In this document: one piece after another, positions 1 through 10,004 of the stretch
How positions within the stretch are numbered: position 1 is the first letter of the stretch
Layout of the letters: each line of letters opens with the position of its first letter
Assembly (NCBI GenBank): GCA_934045075.1
Contig: OW203744.1
Location: 1,815,001-1,879,000 of the forward strand
Source: Yponomeuta sedellus
Taxonomy: Eukaryota; Arthropoda; Insecta; Lepidoptera; Yponomeutidae
Length of the DNA stretch: 64,000 bases
Reading direction: 5' to 3'
Made by a program: the position numbers and the translations under genes
The notes under the pieces: generated by a model
The model's database searches: none
What the model was told of the DNA's origin: nothing
Seen by the model: the letters and a program-made list of their open reading frames with translations, nothing else

Positions 1-88
1 GCCCCCGTGGCGGAGTATGGCCTTACCTTCCTGCGATACAGGAAGAGACCTGCCCCAGCAGTGGGGACATACAAGGATTGATATCGTA
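1..88 (-). repeat. R370 repeat, truncated by window edge
   Basis: This is the last part of a GC-rich interspersed repeat of about 370 bp (called R370 here). It ends in the shared segment CCCAGCAGTGGGGACATACA followed by a TTGATATCG border. More than a dozen other copies or pieces lie in this window (12950, 32375, 54590 and 63836 on this strand; 8893 and 56520 inverted). No coding frame is shared among copies. Confidence 0.8.
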
Positions 89-381
89 AAAAGTTACTAA
101 GCTGCAACGTTCTTGCGGGTCTAGCCATAATGGTCGGACGACCCCCTTTGTACTTTGCCAGTTTTAGTTTTCACATTAAAAAACATTGTTTATTATTTAG
201 TGGCAATAAATTCTCGAGAACACCGTCTCGTCTGCGGAAGTGGCTGGGTCGGAAGCGTCGTCGAGTAAATCCTGCCTCGTAACAGGAAATACGTAAAGTA
301 AATAAACGACACTTGTGTACATATTAACTACTTAGGTACTCGGTGGAGAAAGATGTTGGGCACAGAAGGTCAATCAATCAC

Positions 382-632
382 GGCCTCGGTGGCGCAGCGG
401 TTTGGCGCGCTGACTGCAAAACCAAAGGTCTCGGGTTCGATCCCCGGCCGGGTCAAACTAGGAAACGAACTTTTCTAGTTCGTCTCGGGTCTTGGATGTT
501 ATCTATGTATTTATTGTATTAAATCTATCGTCGAGTTACAACCTATAACGCAAGTCATTTAGTTGTACTTAGTGTAGGGCTAACGAGATCTGTGTAATAT
601 TTCCATGAATATTTATTTATTTATATATATAT
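382..632 (+). mobile_element. SINE-B, tRNA-derived
   Basis: The tRNA-like head GGCCTCGGTGGCGCAGCGG carries an A-box-like segment, and GGTTCGATCC at about 434 is a pol III B box. A non-tRNA body and an AT-rich tail follow. A closely similar copy lies inverted at 19205-19465, so this is a mobile family and not a functional tRNA gene. Confidence 0.8.
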
Positions 633-633
633 A

Positions 634-879
634 GCTCATTTGGCAGAATATTGACGCAAATGTCCTTTTTCCAATTTTACAGGAGAGACCGTTGTTTCAT
701 TCAGAAGTGTTAGAACTTTGTCAAAACGCCACAACGACAGTGGCGCTGTCACGCGATAAAAAACAAAACTACATTACTGTCATTTTTCCCCAAGTGTAAA
801 CAGTTATTTCGGGTGTTTTGGCATACTTAACTCAAATTGGCAAAAAAGTACATTTGCGTCATTATTCTGCCAAATGAGC
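634..879. mobile_element. Small TIR element (MITE) inside an AT repeat
   Basis: Inverted terminal repeats of about 45 bp start GCTCATTTGGCAGAATA at 634 and end with the complement at 879, with a few mismatches. The element is flanked by TATATATA on the left and ATATATAT on the right, so it appears to have landed in an AT microsatellite, possibly the tail of the SINE-B copy at 382. No coding capacity. TA duplication is plausible but cannot be separated from the microsatellite. Confidence 0.75.
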
Positions 880-1266
880 GATATATATATATATTGATGA
901 GGCCGGGTCTAGAAGCACCGTTGTGTTAACCCTAAACGACTAACTTTCTCGCAAACTAGAAGTTGCAAATGGAAGCTAATATCTATATTACAGACCAAGT
1001 CTAGCTTAGATATCAGCTGTAACTTTAGGTAAATCTGAAACCTCAACAACATCACATGTCCATAAATATTTTAAGTTTAAGAAACAGTGTTAAGCAATGT
1101 AAAATGTTTCTTCTTCTGCCCAATAAATTTCATTTCATACACCAAAAAACTTAACCATCCGTCAGTTTGACTAAAGTCCGTTAGCTTTTAGAATATACCT
1201 CGGCTACTATCGGATATATTCGTGTAATAGAAATATCGGAACTAATATGACACTTAATTTCGAAAT
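880..1266. other. Non-coding, nothing recognised
   Basis: AT-rich sequence with no ORF, RNA gene or repeat that I can identify. A short phrase ending GGAACTAATATG is directly repeated at its right edge and serves as the target site of the next insertion. Confidence 0.5.
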
Positions 1267-1280
1267 CGGAACTAATATGT

Positions 1281-1588
1281 CATCATCATCGTCATCGTCA
1301 GGCTATACTAGTCCACTGCTGGACATAGCCCTCCCCTAATGAGCGCCATAGCGCCCTGTCTTCAGCTTGCGGCATCCAGCATCTGCCTGCAGTTTTTCGC
1401 AGATCGTCATCCCACCTAGTCGGAGGGCGTCCCACACTACGTTTGCCGAGTCGCGGTCTCCACTCAAGGACACATTTGCTCCAACGGTTGTCGGTTCTTC
1501 ACGAGATATGGCCAGCCCACTGCCACTTCAGCTTGCTAATTCTCTGAGCTATGTCGATAACTCTGGTTCTCTGTCGGATGCATTCGGA
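1281..1588 (-). pseudogene. RTE-1 LINE, 5'-truncated C-terminal fragment
   Basis: On the minus strand this encodes the C-terminal tail of an RTE-type endonuclease/reverse transcriptase, the segment rich in GRPPTRW and DDLR-like residues, and ends in a GAT-repeat tail. A 14-bp direct repeat CGGAACTAATATGT flanks it (1267-1280 and 1589-1602), which is a good target-site duplication. Full-length RTE proteins are about 1000 residues; only the last 90 or so remain. The same fragment recurs at 34706 and 60262. Confidence 0.85.
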
Positions 1589-1729
1589 CGGAACTAATAT
1601 GTATGACACTTAATTTCGAAATCAGAACTCGATCATCAGTACGAAAACCGGGGAAAATTGGCGAAAGCTGAAGCCTACTCTAAATCCCGGGGTATATTCT
1701 AAAAGCTACAGACTATACTATGGTTTGAA

Positions 1730-1915
1730 GTCAAGTCAAATCATTTTATTTAAACGTAAAGAATTTAAATTCTGTTAGCTGAATTCAAATGTACAATGTA
1801 AGTCGCCTTCGGGCATTTTAGTGGAGAATAGAAACTCCACTCCGGCAGCGGGAATAAAAACTCCACTCTGACCATCTTTTCATCTTAAACCAAATACCTC
1901 AGTTGCCACCTATTC
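1730..1915 (-). repeat. R-F repeat (LINE/SINE 3' end family)
   Basis: Shares the phrases CTCCACTCTGACCATCTTTT and TGTACAATGTAA with copies at 3265, 21645 and 18600 (opposite orientation). The shared border resembles a 3' end with a short tail. No coding frame is conserved. Confidence 0.6.
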
Positions 1916-1968
1916 GTATAATAAAATTAAAAGTCTTACAAAAGTAGAAAAACGTCGCAGCGACGTCA

Positions 1969-2023
1969 ACACTCTTACGTTGAGAATCTTCTATATTATA
2001 GAAGATACTCAACGTAAGAGTGT
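1969..2023. repeat. Near-perfect 55-nt palindrome
   Basis: Two 27-nt arms beginning ACACTCTTACGTTGAG fold back on each other with one mismatch and a single-base centre. It lies immediately upstream of the Helitron-like element at 2030. A second small palindrome (ACGTCGC/GCGACGT) sits at about 1952-1966. Confidence 0.85.
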
Positions 2024-2029
2024 ATAGAA

Positions 2030-2172
2030 TCTATAACATAAAAATGAATCGCTGAATGTGTTGGTAAGCGCAAATCTCGAGAGCAGCTGAACCGATTTCG
2101 CTAATTCTTTTAGACTATTCCTTGATGTACGTTGATGTAGGTTAGGCGGTATGAATTCGCGGGGTCAGCTAG
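2030..2172 (+). mobile_element. Short non-autonomous Helitron-like element
   Basis: Starts TCTATAA after an A and ends CTAG before a T, the Helitron pattern of TC...CTRR inserted between A and T. The body AAAATGAATCGCTGAATGTG and the end GGGTCAGCTAG are shared with copies at 2260 and, inverted, 37948. There are no coding sequences, so it would depend on an autonomous partner. Confidence 0.75.
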
Positions 2173-2259
2173 TGATCAATAAAACGCTTAAAGACCTCAA
2201 AATGCTACCATTCTCGCACATGCACATTGAAAGGATAGTATTCGAAGGATTAGACATCA

Positions 2260-2433
2260 TCTATAATATAAAAATGAATCCCCGAATGTGTTGGTGAGCG
2301 CAAATTTCGAGATCAGCTGAACTGATTTCGCTAATTCTTTTTTTTTAATATTCCTTGTAGTACGAAAACGGTTCTTACAAAAAATAAATAAAAATCGACT
2401 GTTAGGCGGTACGAAGTTCGCTGGGTCAACTAG
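2260..2433 (+). mobile_element. Short non-autonomous Helitron-like element
   Basis: Second copy of the family at 2030, again A|TCTATAA...CTAG|T, with the subterminal GGCGGTACGAAGTTCGC segment near the 3' end that may form the usual terminal hairpin. Confidence 0.75.
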
Positions 2434-2459
2434 TTTGTCTCGTAAAAATTATATAACTC

Positions 2460-2870
2460 GACGGAGTCATTAGACATTTAGTTTATCATTCGAATTCGAT
2501 GTAGCAAGGCATTCAAAATACAGATTTTGGCTGTCGTTCGACTTTTCATGCACAATTCAAGTCATACGCCTTAGAGTCGTATGCGACTTATTTGCTAATG
2601 AAGTGAAAATTGGCTCCCTGGGATGTTACTTACACTGTGTGTGATAGTTAGAATATTTTCGGGGCTTAATCGCGTAGGTAGTAATTTATTGCTACTTTAC
2701 CTCGACGTTTCGACGACGTTACAGTCATCGTGGTCACGAGAAGACTGATGGCTGGCACCCGTTCGCATCTTCGGCTGACAAGGTTTCAGGCTACCCTCAA
2801 TCAGCCATCACAAAGCACTATAGGGTTGCGACACACTACACTGACAAGGTCGGACGATAATTAAAATTTT
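2460..2870 (+). repeat. Interspersed repeat shared with 16130-16590 and 33690-33815
   Basis: Segments ATACAGATTTTGGCTGTCG, GTCATACGCCTTAGAGTCGT and CTACCCTCAATCAGCCATCA recur at the other two sites. In the middle (2690-2760), on the minus strand, is a piece resembling the Penelope 3'-UTR motif seen at 59180, a CGAAACGTCG hairpin segment. No ORF. Confidence 0.6.
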
Positions 2871-2928
2871 TGTGATCCTTAATTTCAACCGCCTCACACA
2901 CAATTCGGCTTAATAATAGCGATCACTG

Positions 2929-2959
2929 GTTTTGATATCACTGTGTGTGATATCAAAAC
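2929..2959. repeat. 13-bp inverted repeat with 5-nt loop
   Basis: GTTTTGATATCAC and its exact complement are separated by TGTGT. Half of the motif recurs at about 3083. Function unknown. Confidence 0.8.
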
Positions 2960-3264
2960 TAATCGAAAGCGAACTTACCTTCAGACTGTTCTGTCAAGCA
3001 TATTATCTAATAGAGCCACGAGGCAATTTCTAAGCAAGCCAAGACCCTAAGTAAGCAACGAAGAAGTTCCTAAGTCTGCGTGTGATATCAAAACATGTTT
3101 CAGTGTCGGGGGGGCGCAAAGTTTTCGGCTTGAGAAGCTTGCACCGATTAGGCGGTGGATTTGGGATAGTTTGTTGCTTAATGAGCCTAAGAGGCTGACA
3201 CACCAGCTTTGGCCATCACTATCAATAAAAATTGTGTGAGTGAGCATACGAATGACAAATCAAT

Positions 3265-3490
3265 AAAAAATTAATTAAAGCTATTTTACTTCAACGTAAT
3301 TCTGTTTGCTGTATGTCAATGTACAATGTAAAATGTTAGCCGCTCCCTTCGGGCCGTACTGTAGAGGATAAAAATGCATCAAGAAAAAAAAATCTCCACT
3401 CTGACCATCTTTTCTCAAGTCATCTTAAACCTCAGTTGCCAATGCATCAGTACCTACTGTTTAAGATTGCTATTTAAGATTGCCATCAAT
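3265..3490 (-). repeat. R-F repeat copy
   Basis: Same order of phrases as the 1730 copy: ATGTACAATGTAA, then the CTCCACTCTGACCATC block, then the CCTCAGTTGCC block. No coding frame. Confidence 0.6.
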
Positions 3491-3499
3491 AAAATCAAA

Positions 3500-4165
3500 T
3501 GCCAAAGTATTATTATGTAGTTCTTCTTCTCCCGGATGATATTATTTGTATATATTATGTATGTTTATTTTATATTTTATTTATGTATTGTCTATAGATG
3601 TTTATTAAAATTTGCCTTCTTTTCCTAATTATGTCATTAGTTGCACCAACTACCCGTCTTTCAGTTCTTTTGTGTTTTCCATCAAGGGTTGTCTGGAAGA
3701 AATTACTTTTAGTAATAAGACCGCCAGTTGTACCTTAATCTGTATCTTCATATTTTCTAAATTGTAATTCCTGGTGTGCAATAAAGTATATTCATATTCA
3801 TTGTCATACTAAAGTAGGGAAAATAAAAGTGCTGGGCTGACAGGGAAGAAAGATAAGACGCGCCATTAAAAATAAAGATTTATGAAAAATAAAAATTAGT
3901 CCCATTTTTTCACATTGAGTATCATCACATATTAGACCAACATATTAGTTTTGATCTCAATTAAAATATAAAATCACAAGTTTCAGTCAATCTTGACTGA
4001 CCTCAAAACATACATATATAAATCAAAACTTAATAAATTAGCTACAAAATTTAAAACAATAACAATTTTATTTAAATTTTTGAAGTTTAAATAACGTCCT
4101 TATATTTTGATTGAGATCAGGGTAAACTTTTATTATGTGATGGCATACTGAAGTAGCCAACCACC
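3500..4165. other. AT-rich non-coding, nothing recognised
   Basis: No gene-like ORF. A possible retroposon 3' end is the GTGCAATAAAGTATATTC segment near 3776, which has a polyadenylation-like signal and short reiterations, but I cannot assign it to a family. Confidence 0.4.
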
Positions 4166-4169
4166 ATTT

Positions 4170-4275
4170 CCACCAACCCTGTGGCCCCCGTGGTGGAGTA
4201 TGGCCTGACCTTCCTGCGATGCAGGATGAGACCCGTGCCCCAGGAGTAGGGACATACAAAGGGTTGATATCGTAA
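4170..4275 (-). repeat. R370 partial copy
   Basis: Carries only the terminal third of the repeat, from the GGCCCCCGTGGTGGAGTATG block to the TTGATATCG border. Confidence 0.8.
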
Positions 4276-4955
4276 TGTAATAGATGGCCTTTCGGTATTT
4301 TGGTATTTCGTTAAATAGAATAAAAAAGATATTTTAACTAGTAGAGACCTCAAAAAAATTCTATATTCTACTATCTTTAGCCAACAACATCGGCCATACG
4401 AATCAAGAAAAAGTTGCAGCTCGCATCGCAGCCGGGGCTAGACAAAAAGAGAATGCTCCGGCAAAAGTCGGAAAAAAACTAATTTAAAAAACAAAAAACC
4501 ACACTGCTATAAAGACGAGGCGCCAGGTAGGTCAATAGCAATTTAGGTCTCAGCCAGCCAGCCAGCTAAACAGGAGTCTCATTCGATTCTTTGTAAGACA
4601 CAATACAACTAAGATTATTATTTTGCTTCCGCCTTTTTAGTACCGGGCGTATCCAGGATGTCAGCTAATTCCATGCCAAATTTTATTAAAATCCTCCAGC
4701 CGTTTAGATGTGAAGAAGTAAGACACATGCACACTCATAAACTTTCGCCTTTATGGTATTATAGTGTGATGTGATAAGATTTAAATTATTACTTTTATAG
4801 TGTCTAATTTATATTCAAATTAAAAGGGTTCTCCAATAACTGTGGTAGTCTTCCAAGACCACGGTACTTGAAAAAGTGCCGAAACGTCGTAAAATCGTAA
4901 AAATCTAAAATAAATTCGGGTAAAAACAGTCTTTATTATATCTGTCACTTTTGCC

Positions 4956-5273
4956 CCTTCTCACTTAGCGTCTACCGCGTCGACTCCGGGCGCGACGGCA
5001 GAAGAGGCTGCTAGGTTGAAGGTCCAAAAGTATTCTGCGCTTTTGGGCCAGTACATTTTTGTGCCTCTAGCGATAGAGACAACTGGAGTCTGGGGAGTGC
5101 AGGGGAAGGCGTTTGTGAGAGAAATAGGACGTCGCTTGAGGGACCGTGGCTATGACTGCCGCTCTGGGGCATATCTTATGCAAAGAATTTCCCTTGCAGT
5201 GCAGCGAGGTAACGCCGCCAGCGTAGTGGGCACCTTTGGGTCAGATGTGTCCCGGGGCGGCTTATTCTCTTAG
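4956..5273 (+). pseudogene. LINE reverse-transcriptase C-terminus
   Basis: The open frame encodes the C-terminal tail typical of many insect non-LTR retrotransposon polyproteins: an Ala-rich spacer, then a KYxxL start, a VPLAIETTGVWG-like block, a GRRL block and the ending QRGNAASVVGTFG. The frame has no start of its own and is open upstream only to about 4956, so this is a 5'-truncated insertion and not a small gene. The RT, YADD and endonuclease parts are missing. A second, shorter relic with the same QRGNA ending lies at 27130. The clade is not certain. Confidence 0.75.
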
Positions 5274-5505
5274 TGTTTTTTTTTGTTTTTCTCTGAATGT
5301 TTTGTTTTAATTTTCTATTTTTAGTTCTGACGAAACTTTTTGTGAATGAATCTTATTTTAATATGTTGACATTTGTGATTTTATTTTATTGTTATAATTA
5401 TTATTTCTTAATTTTCTTAGTTTAGGTAATTTGATTGTATATGACTTTTTTCAATTAATAAAGTGAATTTGTTAACAATAAACTGGAATAAAAAACTGAA
5501 TCTGT
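5274..5505 (+). other. Probable LINE 3' UTR
   Basis: AT-rich sequence following the stop of the LINE fragment, with AATAAAG at about 5458 and AATAAACTGGAATAAA at about 5478. It probably ends the same retroposon. Confidence 0.5.
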
Positions 5506-5529
5506 CAAAGCAACTTTAGGTACTTTCAT

Positions 5530-6000
5530 TTCTAAACTTCTCAGTGGCGGAATTTACCAACCCTTGGTGGGCACGCGTGGTGTTTAAGCCCATACTCTCT
5601 CCCTGTCTCTGCGAGAAAGCTGGTGCCCTTGGTGTATGAGCTACATTTCGAACTACATTTCTACAGTCTCACTTACTTTTTGGTTACTTTATTTTTTCTA
5701 AATAAAAACATTGCAACTATAAAATGTATATTATGTTACCTCACCTTTAACTTACCTAAGTCCAATGTAGTATTTAGTGAGCTATATTTTTGGATGCATG
5801 CCTCTTACATCATTTTATTATTTATTATAAGGGTAGTATTGGGTATTATAAGTGGCATGCTTCTGTATGATCTCCGAGAGCCACTTTAAGAACAGATATA
5901 TTTTGGGAAGACTCTCCATCCTAGACCTCATCTTCACGCTCGGGATAGATAGAAGTCAAGAGTAAATCCCATTTCTTATAAAAAAATATGACCTGAAATT
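5530..6000. other. SINE-tail fragment, then non-coding
   Basis: 5530-5640 contains a CACGCGTGG...CCCATACTCTCT segment shared in type with 6440-6620 and 42650-42820 (SINE-D-related tails). The rest is AT-rich with one 88-codon frame that has no recognisable homology or codon character. Confidence 0.4.
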
Positions 6001-6002
6001 AC

Positions 6003-6192
6003 GACCTCTGTGGCGGAGCGGTAGCGCATCTGCTTGCAATGCAAGATGTCCCGGCCGACAAAAAAAAACCCAGGTCTTGGGTGTTAACATGTCTGTGATG
6101 TCGTTGATTCTGGTTCCCACTTAACAGGGTATCCTAGTGTGAGGCCAGAAGCAATGTATGTGCCTGTATCTAAAAATAATATTATGTATGTT
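6003..6192 (+). mobile_element. SINE-C, tRNA-derived
   Basis: Head GACCTCTGTGGCGGAGCGG has an A-box-like segment. The B-box region is damaged here (CCCGGCCGACA follows the expected site). The body contains CCAGGTCTTGG, TGTGATGTCGTTG and GCAATGTATGTGCCTGTAT, shared with seven other copies in the window. Confidence 0.8.
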
Positions 6193-6439
6193 AAAAAAAT
6201 AAATTACAATTTACCCTGAGCCTGAGACGTGAAGTTACAAACACGGTAAACTCGAGCGACAATCATATACCGCCTTTGCGTCCGTAGTCGGGTATTAAGA
6301 GGAAGCCTGAGCAAAAAGCTGGCCTTATCTTTTACTCTTTTAGCGGCGCAATATATCCCAACATGAGGCACTGGATAGCATGCAAGACGTCAAGTACAAA
6401 ATGCAATGACATACATTTTCTTTTATGTAGCCTATAAAC

Positions 6440-6625
6440 GTCCGACCGCAGGGCACTGGCCTTCTCTACAAGAGAGAGTGGGGGCTTAATTACCACGCGT
6501 GCCCACCGTGGATTGGCAATTTCAAGCCCTGAGGTATTTGAGTACCTCAGTTATTTATGTTTCCTCACGATGATTTCCTTCACCGTTAGCGTGTGGTATT
6601 GCTTTTGAAGATGTACATAAAAAGG
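6440..6625 (-). repeat. SINE-D-type tail fragment
   Basis: Contains the CCTCACGATGATTTCCTTCACCGTTAGCG block found in the SINE-D copies (for example 31370), but no tRNA-like head. Confidence 0.55.
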
Positions 6626-6692
6626 ATCCTTAACGAATCAAACTCAAGCTTACATTGAATCCTCAGCCCCCTTCGTCCTCCCCCTACTAAAT

Positions 6693-6768
6693 CAGCACAC
6701 ACACACACACACCCTCTCAACACACATACACACACACATACACCCTCACACACACACACATATCCGCA
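6693..6768. repeat. CA-rich microsatellite
   Basis: Imperfect CA dinucleotide array with interspersed CCCTCA and ATACA interruptions. Confidence 0.9.
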
Positions 6769-6779
6769 TATCTACTTAC

Positions 6780-7590
6780 TCTTCTCAAACAAATCTTCCA
6801 TTGTTACTGCATGTCGGCTTTGGCGCATCTTTGTTGGTCTCAATATTTTTGTTAAGTTTTTGCGTTTAATTAAGCTAACTGTTAATTATGATACCCCTAA
6901 GATAAAAAGAAATAAAGAAAATAACTCTGAAAACTACCTCATTCATACACGCGCGCACTGAAAATGCGTCCATTGTGAGCTAACACTTTTATTCTTCTTC
7001 TTAAAGTGCCTCTCCATTACCGGTGGTTGGCAGTCGATTCTTTGCAGCTGTCTCTGTTCAGTGCGATTCTGAACAGGTCCTCCGCGGTTTTAACAACCAC
7101 TTTTTGAGGTTGCACAACCATGACATCTTTCTCCTGTCCATCATTCTCTTTTCTAACATTTTTAAATTAAACTCTAAAAACACACATTTATTTTCCTGCA
7201 AAATTTTATTTTCGCCCTGTACGCCAATACACTAGAGCCTACAGTAATTTTGCGCCTGAACGCAGTAAATCTGATGCAGTCCCGGGCATACATCACGCCC
7301 GCGTTCGCCGTCTACATTTTAAGTAAAACAAACGAGGCGGGCTTATTGTTGAAATAAATCACTTTCAGGCAACGATGCGGGTTTTTGGCGTGCGAGCACT
7401 ACGCCCGGGCTCTGATTCTACTAAATAAATAGTCGTCCAATACAGTGATTGACCAATGAGAATGCATGAAGTATTAGTAGCATAATTGGTGACGTTTTAA
7501 AACAATAGAGATTTTAGTAGTACTTAAAAAACAAAGAAATAGTAACAAAAATCGGAAAATTGATAAAAAAAACTTCCGTTTACGAGGGCT
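6780..7590. other. Non-coding, nothing recognised
   Basis: AT-rich sequence with some GC-rich islands (7250-7420). No convincing exon, RNA gene or repeat recognised. Confidence 0.4.
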
Positions 7591-7594
7591 GCTA

Positions 7595-7890
7595 CTTATG
7601 TTATTTTTTTATTTTATTTATTGGGGTTACAACAGGATGAGTTACACATAAAAATAATCTTATAGTAAAATACACAAGTGAATAAGGTAAATTAACACAT
7701 CCCTTAGAGCATCCCACTGAGAACACAACTGATTGTAGTTTACGAAGATCAATGTTTTGCGACGAACAGGACCTCATCTCACGGAATGTTGCACACACGG
7801 CCCTGATAAGTAGTGACAGTACACCACACATAGAAAAAATTAAGTGAAAAGAGAACTTAATAATAATTAGTATTCCTATTTGCACAGTAT
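7595..7890 (-). repeat. Possible retroposon 3' end
   Basis: The plus-strand TTATTTATTGGGGTTACAAC start and following AT-rich body look like an inverted 3' end. The 94-codon minus frame here has no recognisable protein features. Confidence 0.35.
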
Positions 7891-8036
7891 GTTCAGTCTA
7901 CCAAACTCAAATCCACAGGCATTACCTTTAGGTAGGAGTTTAGTATTTTGTGAAACCTAAGACAGTGCAAACCTTATATTAAATAATGCCAGTATGTATG
8001 CGGAATTGAAAAAATAAACAAATGTGTATGGCTAAA

Positions 8037-8593
8037 TATGCTTTTATTGTTTTTCAAAGTATTCTCCACTATGATCGATGCACTTTTGCATTCGATGAAA
8101 CCAATTTGTAAAACACTTTTTCCACTCTGATTGAGGTATCTCCAAAACGTGCTGTTTGAACGCATCTACTGCATCTTCACGGGTCGAAAATCATTGACCA
8201 CGTAATTTATTCTTTACATTTGGGAATAATTATAAATCATTGGGAGCCAAATCAGGGCTGTTAATGTGGATGACCCATCAATTCTATTTTTTGACCATCC
8301 AAAAATGTAGTTGTTTCCTGAGATGTATGACAGCTGTCATTGTCATGGTACAGTATGATTCTGCGTCGCTGGTTGTTTTGGCGTATTTCTTCAAATACTT
8401 CCGGCAAACAAATGGTCGTGTACCACTCCGAATTAACCGCTCTGCGACTCTCCAGTGGTATTGTAGCCACATGGCCATTAATACCAAAAAAGCAGGCCAC
8501 CATTTGCTTTACAGTGCTTTTTGCACGAGCCACTTTCATAGGGTTCGGCTCATTTTGAAACGCCCAAATTTTTATGTACACTTTGTGCCACAA
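8037..8593 (-). pseudogene. mariner-type transposase, degraded
   Basis: Read on the minus strand, this is the C-terminal half of a mariner (Tc1/mariner) transposase: a NEPNPMKVARAKSTVKQMV block, ATIPLESRRAVNSEWY, the second catalytic Asp in YHDNDSCHTS, then the APND block holding the third Asp (DD34D family), then LRGQ and a GEYFEK C-terminus. The N-terminal DNA-binding half and first catalytic Asp region are absent. A frameshift lies near the APND block and stop codons interrupt around 8195-8245. Cut-and-paste activity is impossible for this copy. No intact inverted terminal repeats were found. Confidence 0.9.
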
Positions 8594-8892
8594 AGACTAT
8601 TATTAACATTAACGCGGACACAGTTAGTAACGTAATTGAACAGCCATTACCGCCCTTTTACCGCTCTATTGGACGATCCATTTAGTAGACTCGAGGCCTC
8701 GCTGAACGTGAGGATGAATTTTAAACGCTGTTTTCGTAGTTGAACTGTTTGTACTAGTTAGCGGCGATCGTGATTAATAAAACATGGAGTTCACTGTTTA
8801 ATTTCCGTCTGGCTTATACTGAAAGTTAACGCAAACAGACGTTGATTTGATATTAGGAATGTTTTTAGCGTGGAATATGAATCGTTCGTTAT

Positions 8893-9240
8893 CAACCCTT
8901 GTATGTCCCCACTGCTGGGGCACGGGTCTCTTCCTGCGTCGCAGGTACGTTAGGCCATACTCCACCACGGGGGCCAAGTCCGGGTTGGTGGAGGATTTTA
9001 ACGCAGCGGCGGGCCTAACTGTCAGAAGTTATCAAGCCGCCCATAAGGCCTCTGATATGGCTTAACGACTGCCATTACATGGCAGCCGGCACCAACGGCT
9101 TAGCGTGCCTTGCGAAGCCCGGAAGCGCTCGGAAAAAATGCCACTAGCGGTAGTCACGGAACGGTCACCCATCCTGCACCTGACCGCGCCTGTTGCTCCT
9201 TAACTCAAGTGATTGATTCAAATCACTCGGTTCTATTCTC
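8893..9240 (+). repeat. R370 full-length copy
   Basis: Runs from the ATCAACCCTTGTATGTCCCC border through GGGGGCCAAGTCCGGGTTGG, CGGCACCAACGGCTTA and the TGACCGCGCCTGTTG blocks to GATTCAAATCACTCGGTT. All blocks are in the same order as in the other copies, with no long ORF conserved. Confidence 0.85.
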
Positions 9241-9249
9241 TTCTAGTTT

Positions 9250-10000
9250 CGTTTAATTTTTGCCCTGCCCGTTCTTTCTTTAGGTACATTGTAACGGCGC
9301 GACATTAAATTGTACAAAAATTTCACTCTGCAGCTTCATTAGGAAAATCTGCATTTTCTGCATGGCTCCAACTAATTGGCAACGTAGAGCTGGATTATAG
9401 CATATTCTACTGGCGATCACGGAAACTGCAACGTTAGTGAAACGTCAGGAATTAGGACAATTAAGACCTGATACAATCGTGGGCACCCGTTTCGACATCG
9501 ACCCTTGTATGTTCCCACAGCTGGGGCACGAGTCTCCTGCATTGCAGGAAGTTTTACCTGTTTAGCTTGCTTTGCAGGAAGTTTTACCTGTAAAGACTTA
9601 TTTTAAAATTGTCTTGCCATCGACACGCTAAGGATAAGATTGGAGTCTACATAATAAATTCTGCTCGAAATCGCATACGACAAGGAGTTAAAGCAAGCGC
9701 GGCAGCAAATTATTATAAGAAGTGGTATAAAGTGCGCGACGTTAAAATATTTTATGTCTGCTTAAGCGACTGAGCAGTAACCCCATTGTTCAGCTTTGGG
9801 AATTAATTGCAGCCACTCGAGCGTCCTGAATTACTTTGTAGGCTTCACTGAGTACGGCTGTATTTCTGTTGCCTTTAAATATTGTAATAATTTAAAAGGT
9901 GAAGTCACCCTTTCCTCTGAATGAGGTCTGGCAATAACGGTATTTTCCAATACAGACAATATAACGGTTATTGGAAACAAATAATGGCTTTAGATAGGTA
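9250..10000. other. Non-coding with R370 scrap
   Basis: 9500-9545 is a short R370 border piece (CGACCCTTGTATGTTCCCAC). A 21-bp phrase ending GCAGGAAGTTTTACCTGT is directly repeated at about 9545 and 9572. Nothing else recognised. Confidence 0.5.
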
Positions 10001-10004
10001 AGTA

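Noticed and set aside
8240..8635. 131-codon plus-strand frame
   Set aside because: Antisense to the mariner transposase remnant, whose minus-strand motifs are clear.
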